A stretch of DNA of 60,000 nt from Cryptomeria japonica (GCF_030272615.1 NC_081407.1:145887744-145947743), one strand, 5' to 3'; shown: positions 48,255 to 59,408, counted from the first letter of the stretch. Notes: generated from the letters alone by a model not told the origin. Program-made: numbers and translations.

Positions 48255-50715
48255 ATATCTTCATCAATTTTTTCATGCAGATCATTTACATCTATGGGTG
48301 TCAATGATCTTTGTTGCCATTCTTCAACCCATTCTTTATTCTCACAAAATTCCCAATCTCTGGAAACACAAAATTGACAAAAGCAAGCAAGTTGCCTTGT
48401 GAATATAGTCCATGTGTTTGAATTAGAACTCTTAAACAAATGCCATTTAGCTGATCCAATGATGGTATTACAATCATGCCAAATAGGAATACTATCTTCC
48501 TCTATCAACCAGAAGAAACGTCGAATTGCAGAGTTTTGAGTTGATCCTTTTGACAACTTTGAATTGCACCAATCTACAACTGCACGAGCATCTCTAAATT
48601 TTGTTGCATCCTCGAATTTCAATTTTTCTCTAGAAAGAGCTCTTTTTACACAGGCACCAATCCATCGTGTTCCCCCTTACCATGTCATGCTTCAAAAAAA
48701 CTCCATAAATGTTGGACATTGGTTATCTTGTGAACTTTGCATAGCCAATAAAACATTCTTGCATTTTTGAATTATCCGATGCAATTATCTGACCATATCA
48801 TATGTTGTTTCATGTCAATTTCTCTTTCCTTAAGATTATCATAAAATACCTCAAAGCAATGTTGTACAAACTCTGAAGAGTGTAATTGATTATCACTAAC
48901 ATAGAAATGATACTCCCTCAAAAAATTTCTGTTATCTTCTATACTGTCATGGTCATGTCTATATATAATATGCACAAATATGGCCACTTGCACTGAGTTG
49001 TAGTATTGTGATTGAGTTTCCTCTTGTGGTTTTAGAGTATAATTTTCTGCAAAATCCACAACTGATACTATTGTTCCAACTGGAAATGTGTTCTTGCATG
49101 TGCGAAACTGTCCATCAAGCCATCGAGCATGTTGGGAATGTTTCACATATTTTGTAACAATATGAGTTTTAAACTCACTAATAAATGCATTCACACTATT
49201 CTATTTTGTAATCAATTCTAAACGTTTCCTCATATTTCCATCCTTTAGAGGGTATTCTATATTTTTAAATCTCCTAACATCAACTATTTTTTGTCCAAAC
49301 TTAGATGAAACATGTTCATGCAAACATTCACCTATCAAAGAATAGTTACCACATAAATTGCAAAGACCATAAATGAATGAACTGGAAAGAAATAATTGTT
49401 CATTAGGTGGTTTACAAAATAAACTTCCAATAAAATCTTTTATAGTTTCAGGTGGAACATAAACACCACAATCCTGCACAAGATCATTACCATGCAACAT
49501 ACAATGTATATATCAAAAAACATCATAATAGTAACGAAACTAAACATGAATTTTACAACAACAAGATATTCTTTGTTTATTGATTTTAACATACCAGGGT
49601 TTGGATTTTTCAAATGATCTTTGACTAATTCATAAATTCATTAACATAGATTCATCACTAAATTTTTTAAAGAATTCAGTTTGAGTCATGTCAAAAAGAT
49701 GTTTTGGATGAGGATCACGAATTTTTGATCCCACCCTTAACTTTAAAACATCTGTAGCATTTGATGAAACTCTAGTGTTATCATGCCAAAATTTTACAAT
49801 TAATTGTTTAGTTTCATCATTTAATTTCATATCCGACCTTTGAAGTCTACCACTAAAACTCTAACAATGGTTTAGTGGATCAATTTCAATTGTGTCTCTT
49901 CTTTTGGTCGCTTTCAACAAGGTTCTATGATGTAAGTTCAAATAGCCACTTATATCACTTAACATTCTTTTACTAACAATCATTTTGTCAACTATAGCAG
50001 TCGTTATAACTCTACGTGTTGCATTCTTATCTTTAGATTGACTTGTTTTTCCGATAGAATCGATGGCATTGGCAACAATAGATACAAATTGCTTATATGA
50101 TTCATCTTTTCTTTTTGGTTTTGCATAAATACCTTTTTTTTTCACGACTTTATGCATTTTTAACATTTTTATTAATTGTAGCATTAATTGACATTGGAAT
50201 CCTAACTTTTTTTAAAAGAAAAATTGTTTATATAATCTATTCGCATGTGTTCTAATTTGTCTCCAGGAAACTAACCCATTAAGATTATCTAGCACATTGC
50301 TATCAATAGTAAACAAATTACATTCATTTTCTTTCAAAGAGGGTGGTGTAATATTTTCAATTTTTATTTCTTTTCATATTGGTGTATGAAATTTATATCC
50401 AACTTCATTTAAATCAGCAATTTGATTGGCATCATAGTCATCGGGATTTAAAAACATACCAGGATTCGCATCCACATGAACATTTGCATCAACAGTCATA
50501 CCCGTGTTTGGTTCTACATTTTTTGCATCCATCATGATGTCTTCAATGATCTCATCTACAACGGGCAATGAACTAGATGCTTCAGAAGTGTTATTCAATT
50601 GTCGTTGTTGTGATCTTTGATCTCTTTGGTGTTTTGCCTCCTTCTCTCTTTGTGCTTGAATTTCGTCCGCTGTCATTGCCCTCTTTTTTTTCTTTTGACG
50701 TTGCTTAGAACCCAT
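48255..50715 (-). pseudogene. DNA-T transposase gene, N-terminal and catalytic part
   Basis: Start ATG at 50713-50715 opens MGSKQRQKKKKRAMTADE, a basic likely nuclear signal. Later blocks in separate frames: YKQFVSIVANAI and ISGYLNLHHRTLLKA (about 49861-50184), FWHDNTRVSSNATDV and FFKKFSDE (49630-49830), CNLCGNYSLIGECLHEH (49201-49500), then the catalytic region: VSVVDFAENYT (Asp at 49054-49056), HMIWSDNC (Asp at 48787-48789) and HGKGEHDG (Glu at 48670-48672). Stops TAA at 48772-48774 and TGA at 48685-48687 and a one-base shift near 48660 break it. The exon ends at the CopA insertion (48255). Such DxAENY, SDxC, HGKGxxDG proteins occur in plants and animals as transposase-like proteins; superfamily not assigned. 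Confidence 0.7.
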
Positions 50716-50886
50716 CTTTACAAACTCCTCTTCAAAAAAATACCTTTTTACTGAGTTCTTCAAAAAATCATGTAAAAATATTAAAAAGTACTGCCAAATG
50801 ATGTAAAAAATCTTTGTCAGTACGGATTTCAATGATAGTGTGGTAAATCTATGCAGTTTATCTTTTATTTTTAATAGTAACGGTTA

Positions 50887-50908
50887 TTTAGAAATGGGGG
50901 CCCGTTTA
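50887..50908 (-). repeat. DNA-T right terminal inverted repeat
   Basis: Complement of the left end with one mismatch. Unlike the left side there is only one GGGGGCCC motif here. Confidence 0.6.
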
Positions 50909-50910
50909 GT

Positions 50911-52495
50911 AGAATTTGAATCCACAACCCGCCACTTGCCTTGAGATTAGGCCCGGGATAGGCCTGGGATGGCCACACCTGAGACATGAACCTGCAAATT
51001 CAAATCTCCATGAATGAAAGTACAAATATGAACTTCTAAAATAGTTTACGTGCCTCTAATTAGAGAATTTTTATACAAAATTAAAACCCATTTCAGATTA
51101 TACTATCTAGATTCTAAATATATAAATTTATTTTAAAAATTATTATTTTAACTATTTGTCATTTAATTTATACTAAATCAGGTCTATAAATTTGAAATAT
51201 TAACTAATTTTGTTAATTTAATAACTTTTTTATTTTAATGAATTTTGAAAAAAAAATTATATGTCATCAATCTACACAAAATTATTTTATGTTTAAAAAA
51301 AAAATTTGAAAAATGTTAAGTTTACGTCAAATTATGTGGGTCGTACACGTCAAATTTTTAAAAAGATAATTACGGCCATTAAAAAATTAATTAAAAAAAA
51401 ATATTTGAAAAAAAAATACAGAAAAATATGCTCATCAATCTTTAGTGTGTTACAAACCATTTCCCAAAGTGGTTTGAGAAAATAATTTTAATTGTGTCAA
51501 AAAGTGTGGGTTGTAAACATGCATGGTATGGTCCTGAAACATGCATTTTTAAAACATGGTTTTTAGAACTCCATTTAAAAAGTTATTTTTTATTATGTGG
51601 GTATTAAAATAAATTACATATTTGGAAAGTAAACTTAGAGGACTATCTTTTATATTATTGACTTTTTCCAAGATTCAATCTCTAAGTGTTTCAAAATTTA
51701 AGCTCAAATGAGACAAAATCCGAAAAATAGGGAAAACACTTCCACTTTTTGGCCAAAAAGTGGACTCATTTTCTTGCACTGACCCATACATCTATGTATG
51801 TATGCATATTGTTGCCCCATTTTTGACATGTCCAAAATCTGAACTTCAAATTGGTCCCAATGTTGAATGAAGGCCCAAATATGTGTCTATGCGTAATGAG
51901 TGAGAACGTGATCCAAGGTCATTTTCAGTCAAAATATGTGAAAAATGGATAAATTTTGAAAATTAACAATAATTTAGGGAAATAATTTGATAGACATGTC
52001 CTAAGCATCATTTTGTGTCATGTGGCCAATTTTTGCTTGAACCCAGTTCACAGTTTGCTATATTTTAAACTTTCAAATTTTGATGTCCCTCGCCCAAAAA
52101 TGATCAAAATCTCTCATCCTAGGTATCTTCATGAGGAATGAATGATGATTTTGGCTCGTTTCCCTACCATCAACATGTGTTTCAAATTACAAACCCTAAG
52201 TCCCTACCGTTTGGAAGATATGGCCATCTTTCCTAAGTTTGGGCATTAAATTTAAAATATTTAAATTATTTTTCAAAAGATAATTTAATATTTTAAATTA
52301 TTTTAATATTATGGTCATTAGTGGGAAAAAGTTGTCTAAAAACGTCATTTTCATATCTCCTTTATTCTCCTTTGTAGCTGATGATTTCTGGAGGTCGAGA
52401 TCATAGTCTTTGAAAGAAATGGTTAAAGATGCTTTGTTTTCGAGGATTTTTAACCCATATTCATAACCTCAAAAAGAAAAGGAAAAAAAGAAAAA
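50911..52495. other. AT-rich DNA, no gene seen
   Basis: A short GC-rich patch (50935-50985, with GGCCCGGG and GGCCTGGG) borders the transposon end. The rest is AT-rich with homopolymer runs. No protein-like frame or RNA gene recognised. Confidence 0.45.
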
Positions 52496-52591
52496 GGTTA
52501 CGAATGCTCTAAAATGGAGCATCTCTAACCTTGTTTGGACCCGCTTTGTGAAGAAATGTTAGAAATGCTCCGTTTTGGAGCATTCTTAACC
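52496..52591. repeat. Inverted repeat whose arms are themselves hairpins
   Basis: Arms 52496-52530 and 52558-52591 are about 35 bp and nearly complementary to each other. Each arm also folds alone: ATGCTCTAAAATGGAGCAT, and ATGCTCCGTTTTGGAGCAT with 7-bp stems. The spacer is 27 bp. Could be a tiny foldback element; too short to say. Confidence 0.75.
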
Positions 52592-52689
52592 TTCTCCATA
52601 AGAGTAAAAAAAAGAAAATGTACAAATAATATGTAGTCTTATGGATTTTTGTAAGCAAAGACAAAATGAGTAACAATGCAAATTTGCAT

Positions 52690-54300
52690 TGCAAGTTTGT
52701 CTTCCTTCCATTTCATTCATCAAAGCTTTAAATGACAGAGGGATTTCATTAGTTGTTGTCATTACACTTGCTTTGGGAGAGGCAATTACTAAATTTGAGA
52801 CTTTTGCCTATCGTAAGATTTCCTTACAGTGTATATATGTTGCAATTGAGAGGTGTAAAATTGACTTCCATACCGTTAACACTTTGACGGGCTCATATGC
52901 ATGTTGTGGATAAGGGGATTTTTTAAAAAGAATCAACACTTGATATTGGTTGAACATAATGCATAGGCAAATTGCAGAAAATGGAAGGAGCTGAATGCTA
53001 AAAGTACAGACCATGCACGTGAACTGTTTGATGTAATGCATACATCACATTTGTTTGACAAAATGCACTAAGGAAATTACATTGTGCAGGGTAGATCATA
53101 CACATGAAAATGGTAGGCACATCAAATGGCTGAGCATGATTACAAATCTGTTCTGAAACCACGATAGTCATAGTTGTCTTGTTGTGATTCTCTCGCCATT
53201 CATGCAGTTATTACTTGATTCATGCATTGACTTGGAGTAGCTGAAATGGATCCATTTTATCAATACTAAGTGATGAAATTTGAAAAGGTTATAGACATTC
53301 ATTGATGCATTAAAAATAAAGAGTTTTTGCTAGATGTTGACATTACAATTGCTCTTGAAAAGCTGCTAATGACTTTGTAATGATGCAAACCATAAGATCC
53401 GGGTCCAAGCCATGTCATGTGTTTGAATAACTACAAATTATGGAAGCATAGACAATGTCGTGAAGCGTTAGACAAATGCAAATTGTGGAAGCCTTCAAAT
53501 TGGTCACGAGCATTCATCAAAGCATGAAGGACAGGGGAATTTTGTCAGCCATTGTAGTTGCAACTGGTTTGGTAGACATGTATGCAAAATATGGAGGCGT
53601 AGCCAAGGCAAGTGAGCTGTCTGACATAATGCTTCAAATAATGTGGCCACATAGACAATGCACTTGAGCTATTTGATATAATGCATACATAGTTGAACAA
53701 TTGGTTTTGTTCAAAAACTCAAACTAGATTTTTCAAGAAATGTACACGACAAGTTTTGGGCACCCATCAAAGCTTAAAGGTGCTAAAGATTTTTGTGAGA
53801 TCTTAACGTTGGAAGTACTCTGGTAGACATGCAAGCGAAATAGATCACATCATAAGAACATATATTGTTTTACAGAGGCCTCAAAAAGATATCACTTCAT
53901 GGTACAATAATGGAAAGAATGCACATAATAGATTTGTTGAAAAGGCTTTAGAAACTTTCAAGCAAATGCAATTGGTATGTGTAAAACTAAATACCCTTAC
54001 AACTCCCTACCTATGCATCTAAGTGGGAGCTTTGAACAAAGAATGGACATGTATCGAAGTATAATGGGAGAGAGATTTTAGTCATATATTATAGTTCCAA
54101 TTTTCATGGTCAATATGAATGAAAAATGTTGAAGCATGGACGAGACACAAGCAAACTGTTTGACAATATACCTCAAAGTGATACTACCACATGGAATGCA
54201 ATGATTACAAGGATATACTAAATGGTTTGTTGAACAAAATTTAATAACTTTTGAAACAAATGCAATTGGTAGGTGAAAGACTAAATTCCATAACCCGCAC
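52690..54300 (+). pseudogene. Decayed PPR-protein gene (PLS-like repeats)
   Basis: PPR proteins bind organelle RNA. Scattered but ordered PPR phrases occur on the plus strand: DHARELFDVM (near 53005), SIHQSMKDRGILSA with ATGLVDMYAKYGGVAKASEL (53500-53620), DITSW with FVEKALETFKQMQLVCVK (53892-53985), and DTTTWNAMIT (54180-54210) followed by a frame-shifted QMQLVG-like end near 54270. These match the usual order of LVDMYAKCG, ARELFD, SWNAMI and ALETFKQMQ in plant PPR repeats. Frameshifts and stops lie between every repeat, so it is dead. The first part (near 52700-52800, DRGISLVVVITLALG) is an older copy of the same module. No introns seen; the right end is cut by CopB. Confidence 0.75.
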
Positions 54301-55457
54301 CATCATTTTCTCTTCTGTCGGTTGATCCTTAGACTTTGTAATCCACTTCTTCTCATACTCCTTCCAATTATCATCAAATTTTTGCTTTCCCTTCTCATTG
54401 TATTTGTCATTTCCTGCTGGTAGGTTCTTGTTTCTACAAAATTTAGCAATGTGTCCTACTTTTTTGCATGCATAATAGGTGACACTATTCTTTTGAATTG
54501 CCTTGTTGTAACCTTGACCATTCCTTGACCTACATTGATTATCCATATGTCAAAAATTTCCATATGCATGACAATTTACGTTCATTCTACAATCTGTTGT
54601 CCTATGACCATAATTTTTGCAATTGAAACTTTGACCAATACTGTTCTGATTGACTCTATTTCTACATTGAATTGCCATATGACTAAACTTATTTCAAACA
54701 AAGCATCTACCATTAAATTTATGTGCATTGGGTTGCCTTATCGATGACCTCTAATTCTGGTTGACTAGTGGATTCTCTTGATTGTTCTTCTGACCGGATG
54801 TATCATCTTGATTTGCAGTGCCAGAGTTTTCTCCATGCTCAAATTCAAGACCTCTAGTGTCCCCAGTGTGCCTTTGATTCTTCAATAATTCATCAAGCTT
54901 TGCAGAGATGACCTTCTTATCTTTGTACTCATTTACAACATCCACATCACTTCTTAGGACTGTCACCATTCTTTCAAACTCTTTCTCATTGTTCTGAGAT
55001 TGTACCATTTCAATTCTCAATATATCATGTTCTCATGTGCCAACCTAATGCATTCCGATCTTTTCTTTAGAGATTTAGCAAGATTTTCTTCATTCTTCTT
55101 TCGATCTTCAATCTCCTTGGACATCCTCATGGTTAGGGCTTGCATTTCATTCTTCGTGACACCATTTTCCTAACTCAACTTTTGACATAGTTCCTTAAGA
55201 GCATTCTTTTCTCCATCATCATGATTTTATAATTGATAACAAAGTTATTTCCTTTTGGTTTGTGTAGATGACAACTTCTTTTGCAGAGTAAAGATGAATT
55301 CCTTTGCATATCTCATCTCATCTTGCAGCTTCATCTTCTTCAATCTTTCAGCATCATTGTCTTCAAGTGCTACTTCAAGTTCTTTCCTCAAACTCATCTC
55401 CATAGATTCTGGATATAGGATCATCCTCAAGCTGTTAGACTTATTCTGAGGCACCAT
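54290..55457 (-). pseudogene. CopB Gag, decayed, with four zinc-knuckle relics
   Basis: ATG at 55455-55457 starts MVPQNKSNSLRM directly beside the primer site. A charged coiled-coil-like region follows (KELEVALEDNDAERLKKMKLQDE), then, after breaks, SAKLDELLKNQRHTGDTRG (near 54880), typical of this copia Gag lineage. Four CCHC-like units come next: near 54690 (CFV, stop, NKFSHMAIQC), 54620 (NCKNYGHRTTDC), 54560 (CHAYGNF, stop, HMDNQC) and 54450 (ACKKVGHIAKFC, first Cys lost). The element ends abruptly near 54290 against the PPR pseudogene; protease, integrase, RT and the 3' LTR are missing. Confidence 0.8.
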
Positions 55458-55469
55458 GCTTTGATACCA
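55458..55469 (-). other. CopB primer-binding site
   Basis: TGGTATCAAAGC on the minus strand next to the LTR at 55472, the copia tRNA-Met type. The Gag ATG begins at the next base. Confidence 0.9.
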
Positions 55470-55471
55470 AT

Positions 55472-56652
55472 TGTTGGAATCCAAGAACACTGAGAGGGGG
55501 GGGGGGTGAATAAGTGTTCTCCCAGAATGATTAATTTTAACTTTATTAACACAACAACCTAGCAATCGGTATGCATAAAAGAAGATAACAAGAATTAATA
55601 ATGCAACCACAAAGATTTATATAGGGAAAAACTCAATGAGGAAAAACCATGGTGGGATTGGAGACCCACAATATCTATCCATTGATTAGATGAATAAATA
55701 TTACATATAAGGGGCTTGCACATGCAGGAAGGCTAATATCCTCGAGCGTACTGCTCATCACAAAGGGAGCCTCACTGCCAGAATGAAGATTGAACTACTA
55801 GAATAGCATCTCCTATGCCTGAGTAGAATTCCGGTTAAGCTCAATGCCAGGGGTCTTAAACCTCTTACTCAAACCCAATTCGATCACCTATTATTGACCA
55901 AAACCTCTGCATATGATTACAATTTTATTTGCACACAGATAATCCCATAACCCATGATCAATAACCGTGATCTACAAAGAGATCTTACATCTTTTTTATA
56001 CCAACCTGAGACCTAAACAGTTAGGTTGGCCATCTAAAAGATAATACAATAAATCCATTACATAAACCCATTATATAAACCCACAAACCAATGATAACAC
56101 AAGTCAGCCTAAGGCCAAAACAATATTAACCAAACAATGAATCCAATGGGTAACGCATTGGGAGCATCCATTAACGCGCTACATAAACTAGTCCATAACT
56201 TAACAAAATAATATAGAATAGCACCAGACCTAAAATAGGTTACCATAAACCAAATGCAACACCACCGATCAACTAGAACATGAATATGATAACCATCAAC
56301 ATCCTAAGAACCTTCTAGAATCTACACCAACTACACTTATCGAATCCATCAAAAGATCTTCAACAAAGTTCTGCTGGTAAAACCCTTATGAGTAACCAAA
56401 AAGATTACTAGAACATATGATAGCTTCCGGATCACCAAATCCCAAACCAATTGAATGTAACACACATCTGAATGACCTAACCAAACCAATTCCACCAAAC
56501 TACACATCTCAGAGAATACCGAAGATAGTCTCCAGATCAACATCACAATCCAACTACTCTACCAGAACCCGATAGATAGCCAAATAAGCTAGTGTTGACA
56601 TCAATGAAAAACTTCAATGCAACACATAATCAATTCCTCCAAATTTCCAACA
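55472..56652 (-). repeat. CopB 5' LTR (1181 bp)
   Basis: Ends are TGTTGGAA and TTCCAACA (8-bp inverted ends). A run of about ten G near 55497 is followed by GGGGTGAATAAG, like GGGGTGAATCAT in the CopA LTR, so the two copia families share LTR-edge features. One TAACGCATTGG and one TTAACGCGCTAC phrase occur near 56153-56181. The inserted LTR interrupts the TRG2 LTR at 56653. Confidence 0.85.
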
Positions 56653-57377
56653 TGAATATGGATCTGAATACTAACTAAATTGCAAGGGTGCACTACTATT
56701 TACCCTTTTGTAAGCAGAAGAGTTGACTTGTTGACTATGTAGAAAATGAAGACAAAATGGATGAAATCAGGAGCTACCAATTCTGGATCATGCTATAACT
56801 TTGGATCTAAGATATTTAGACTGATATAGACATGCTTGTAAATTTGGAGAAAAGTCACCGAGATCGAGTTGAAGTTGCACCCGGTCCTCCAAAAAATCTG
56901 CGAGTCGAAAAGGGTTTTTCTGTCTCTGCAAATGAAGCCAAAATATACAATTACAACCATGCACCTGCAACCTACACACATAAAACAAGGGAAGATAGGT
57001 TGTGGATAGGGGTTTGCCTTTGTCAAACCCCAGTTGAGGAATCAACCTTGAAAGAAAGTATTTGCAAATACTTAAATATAAATAATGGAAATTTATACCT
57101 TGTAGATTTGTAATTTGTTGATGATGGTTGTTTTTCTTCTTGAATGTAATCACAAGTGTTGCATGAAATGGCATGTAACATGACAAAACCCTAACACACA
57201 CACATTCTTGCAAATGAATGTTGTAATGTTTCTCCAATGGATGAATGAAGAAGACACATGAAGAAGAAGAAGACTTGATGAATGCTTGATGATGATAATG
57301 GAGACCTTCCAATTGTTTTCCCAATTTTCCCTTATCTTCATTTATTCTTGCATATGCAAATGAGAGGACGAAATCCC

Positions 57378-57385
57378 TTTTTATA
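57378..57385 (-). promoter_or_regulatory. TRG2 LTR TATA box
   Basis: CAAGTATAAAAAGG on the minus strand. Downstream CTCTCATTTGCAT matches TRG1 CTCTCATTTGGCAT, so the alignment to the TRG1 core promoter is good. Confidence 0.7.
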
Positions 57386-57503
57386 CTTGCCTAGGAGAAT
57401 TAATTTTTCATCTCACTATTGACATAGGGGAAATTTAAATCCCAAAGAGAAAATTAGGGTCAAAGGTCAGATGGACCCATTCTAGGGCCACCCAAAGAGG
57501 GGG

Positions 57504-57618
57504 GATAGGGGCACCACATCCTTGTCCAAGGGGGACAAGGGTGCCATGCCCCTATCTTGAGGGTAATAGGGGCACGATGCCCCTATCCTGAGGGGGACAG
57601 GGGCATCATGCCCCTGTC
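57504..57618 (-). repeat. TRG2 U3 hairpin array, 4 units
   Basis: Units at 57596-57618, 57565-57587, 57534-57556 and 57504-57526, spaced 31, 31 and 30 bp. The best unit has 10-bp arms GACAGGGGCA/TGCCCCTGTC with a 3-nt loop. The next has ATAGGGGCA paired with TGCCCCTAT. The two outer units are partly decayed. Linkers keep CCCTCA as in TRG1. Confidence 0.9.
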
Positions 57619-57792
57619 TTGCCCTATTTTGGGGCTTGGACAAGGTCACAAGGTGGCACAAGAGCTGAAACATGAGAAATTTTGGAAGAATAATGCAGAG
57701 AAGGGTCCCAATTGAGTAGGGAGATGTAGTCGATAGGGTGAGGTGCTAAAACACGGTCAAAATTACAAGGGTTGCAATTTTATGATGCTATA

Positions 57793-58260
57793 GTATTAAA
57801 ACTCATTTACTAAGGGAGGGAAATTGGAAATTTGAATTTTGAAATCTGAGAATGCAAAATTCTAGGAAAATGACTGAAAGAATAAAGATTAAAAATGTAA
57901 TCACCTAGGAATTTAAAATTTAAAATTAGGGCTTTGCTAAAATAACCTCTTAATTTAAATTTGAAATTAGAGTTGAAAATGACCTCTTAGTTTTGAAAAT
58001 TTGAACACTCAAAGGAGGGAAGATTAAATTTAAAATTAGGGTTGTGCAAATTTAAAATTAGGGCTTTGCTAAAATAACCTCTTAATTTAAATTTGAAATT
58101 AGAGTTTAAAATGACCTCTTAGTTTTGAAAATTTGAACACTCAAAGGACAAAAGATTAACTTTAAAATTAGGGTTGTGCAAATCTAACCTCTTAATTTTA
58201 AAATTTAAAGTTTTGGAATGTTGAAATATTGAATAACCCAATTTAATTTTAAAAAATAGG
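57793..58260. repeat. Tandem duplication, 132-bp unit, about 2.3 copies
   Basis: Units contain TTAGGGCTTTGCTAAAATAA, CCTCTTAATTTAAATTTG and TTTGAACACTCAAAGGA. Copies lie at about 57915-58046 and 58047-58178, then a partial third. Non-coding; it may belong to the LysY LTR or to flanking DNA. Confidence 0.8.
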
Positions 58261-59385
58261 GTACATATGTAATTGTATACACATAAAATTGGTTATGAGA
58301 AATTAAATAAATATTTTATATTTATTTTAAAAATATTTTTCTATTAAATAGTTAATTTGGAAAGATTAATTAATTTAATTCATTGGATATTCTTCTATTA
58401 ATTAGAACACTTTATTAATTCATTTATCCTTTCTTCTAATCAATTAATTAAATATCTAATATTTATTTATTCTTCTATCCACTATCCTATAGTCTTATCA
58501 ATTAAATAATTTCTTAATTATTTATTCTTTTTTTTCCAACTCACTCTCATCTTGACATCACTTATTCTTTGCCAACTCATCAATCATGTAGCTAAGATGT
58601 TAATATTTTTAATATTAATATGCATCATTATCTTCAACTTCCAGTTTATTCTTCAAATAATGTGTATGAACATACATTCCTCAACCTCCCTATATTCTCT
58701 CCAACTTTCCTACATCTTTGGAGGAAGTTGAGTCCACTTGTCCTCTTATCCCTAAATCTTCTCCACTATTCTATATTCTCTCAAGTCTTGTTCTTAGTCA
58801 AGGTGACATGAATGACACTTGGCTTCTCCTTCCACCTTTTCCTCCATCTTGTAGGTGTAGGAGGAACATCTTCCACCTTTTTCTCTCACATCTTAACCTC
58901 TTATTCATAGCCATCCAATTTGCAAGATTTAATTAGGACCATTGATCTTTGCCACCTAAGCTTATGTTCTAAAAAATCTATAAATAGAGGTCTCCTAAGC
59001 CATTTCTGAAACTAATAGCTAATCTTATAGTCAATTAGGAGTCTTTATCTTTGCATTTGTGAGTTCATTCGCTTATAATTTTTAGAGTTGTTTTTGAGCA
59101 ATTTAGCATAAATCATTATCATAGTTTAGTTTTGCATATCATATCAATTATCAGTCCATTCCACTCTTGCCATCTTGGAAGCTACCAGTGCTTGTTTGAG
59201 AGAAAAATCATCTTCAACCAAGAACAATGGGGTTAGGACACAATGGGACATAAATCATGAAGGTATAATCTTTTATTTTCTCTTTCATTTCATGTTGTTG
59301 CATTGGTTGAAGCTTGAGTTATATTTTCATGATAGGCTGATGATCTTGTAGGTAATTTCTTTGAGGTGAAACTTAAGTTGATACA
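58261..59385 (+). repeat. LysY 5' LTR, right part (left edge unresolved)
   Basis: The right edge is set by GATACA followed by the primer site. It contains an AT-rich TTAATTAAAT region, then TATAAATAGAGGTCTC at 58979, the same order as LysX. A possible left edge is TGTAATTGTATACAC near 58269 (LysX starts TGTAGACGTATA), but no second LTR is in the window to test it. ORFs inside it (58620-58936) look like chance frames. Confidence 0.55.
58979..58987 (+). promoter_or_regulatory. LysY LTR TATA box
   Basis: TATAAATAG, followed by AGGTCTC. Same core as in LysX and about 400 bp before the LTR end. Confidence 0.65.
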
Positions 59386-59391
59386 AAATTT

Positions 59392-59408
59392 TGGCGTCCA
59401 TCGTGGGG
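59392..59408 (+). other. LysY primer-binding site, tRNA-Lys type
   Basis: TGGCGTCCATCGTGGGG, 6 bp after the LTR end. It matches the LysX site TGGCGCCCACCGTGGGG at 15 of 17 positions; the sequence beyond diverges. Confidence 0.75.

Larger units (their letters stand above)
17524..50907. mobile_element. DNA-T: probable DNA transposon split by nested insertions
   Basis: The ends carry a 22-bp inverted repeat with one mismatch, TAAACGGGCCCCCATTT.. at 17523-17544 and its complement at 50887-50908. With the end taken at AAACGGG, flanking triplets are AGT on both sides (17521-17523, 50908-50910), a possible 3-bp target duplication. Inside are a minus-strand gene with D, D, E blocks (50715 to 24040) and a second multi-exon gene on the plus strand (20461-22344), converging on each other. 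Removing CopA (23652 bp) leaves about 9.7 kb. The transposase is not CACTA, hAT or PIF by its motifs; I cannot name the superfamily. Both genes are broken. Confidence 0.6.
56653..57792 (-). repeat. TRG2: LTR of a TRG1 relative, cut by CopB
   Basis: On the minus strand it starts near 57792 with TATAGCATCATAAAATTGC (TRG1: TGTAGCATCCTAAAATTGC; the first G is lost). In TRG1 order it then has a 31-bp-period hairpin array (57504-57618), a TATA box (57378-57385), GGGGTTTG/CAAACCCC stem (57009-57031), TGTGTAGGTTGCAGGT (near 56975), TGCAGAGACA and TTTTTTGGAGGACCG (near 56890), and TTACAAAAGGGTA (near 56712). Similarity is patchy, so it is an old or distant family member. The inner end is missing, cut at the CopB LTR. 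Confidence 0.85.

Noticed and set aside
24598-48259. Target-site duplication of CopA
   Set aside because: The flanking 5-mers (TCCAT and ATATC) do not match; only AT is shared, so I do not claim one.
56788-57324. 178-aa minus-strand ORF
   Set aside because: It lies in the TRG2 LTR and follows LTR blocks conserved with non-coding TRG1 LTR sequence.
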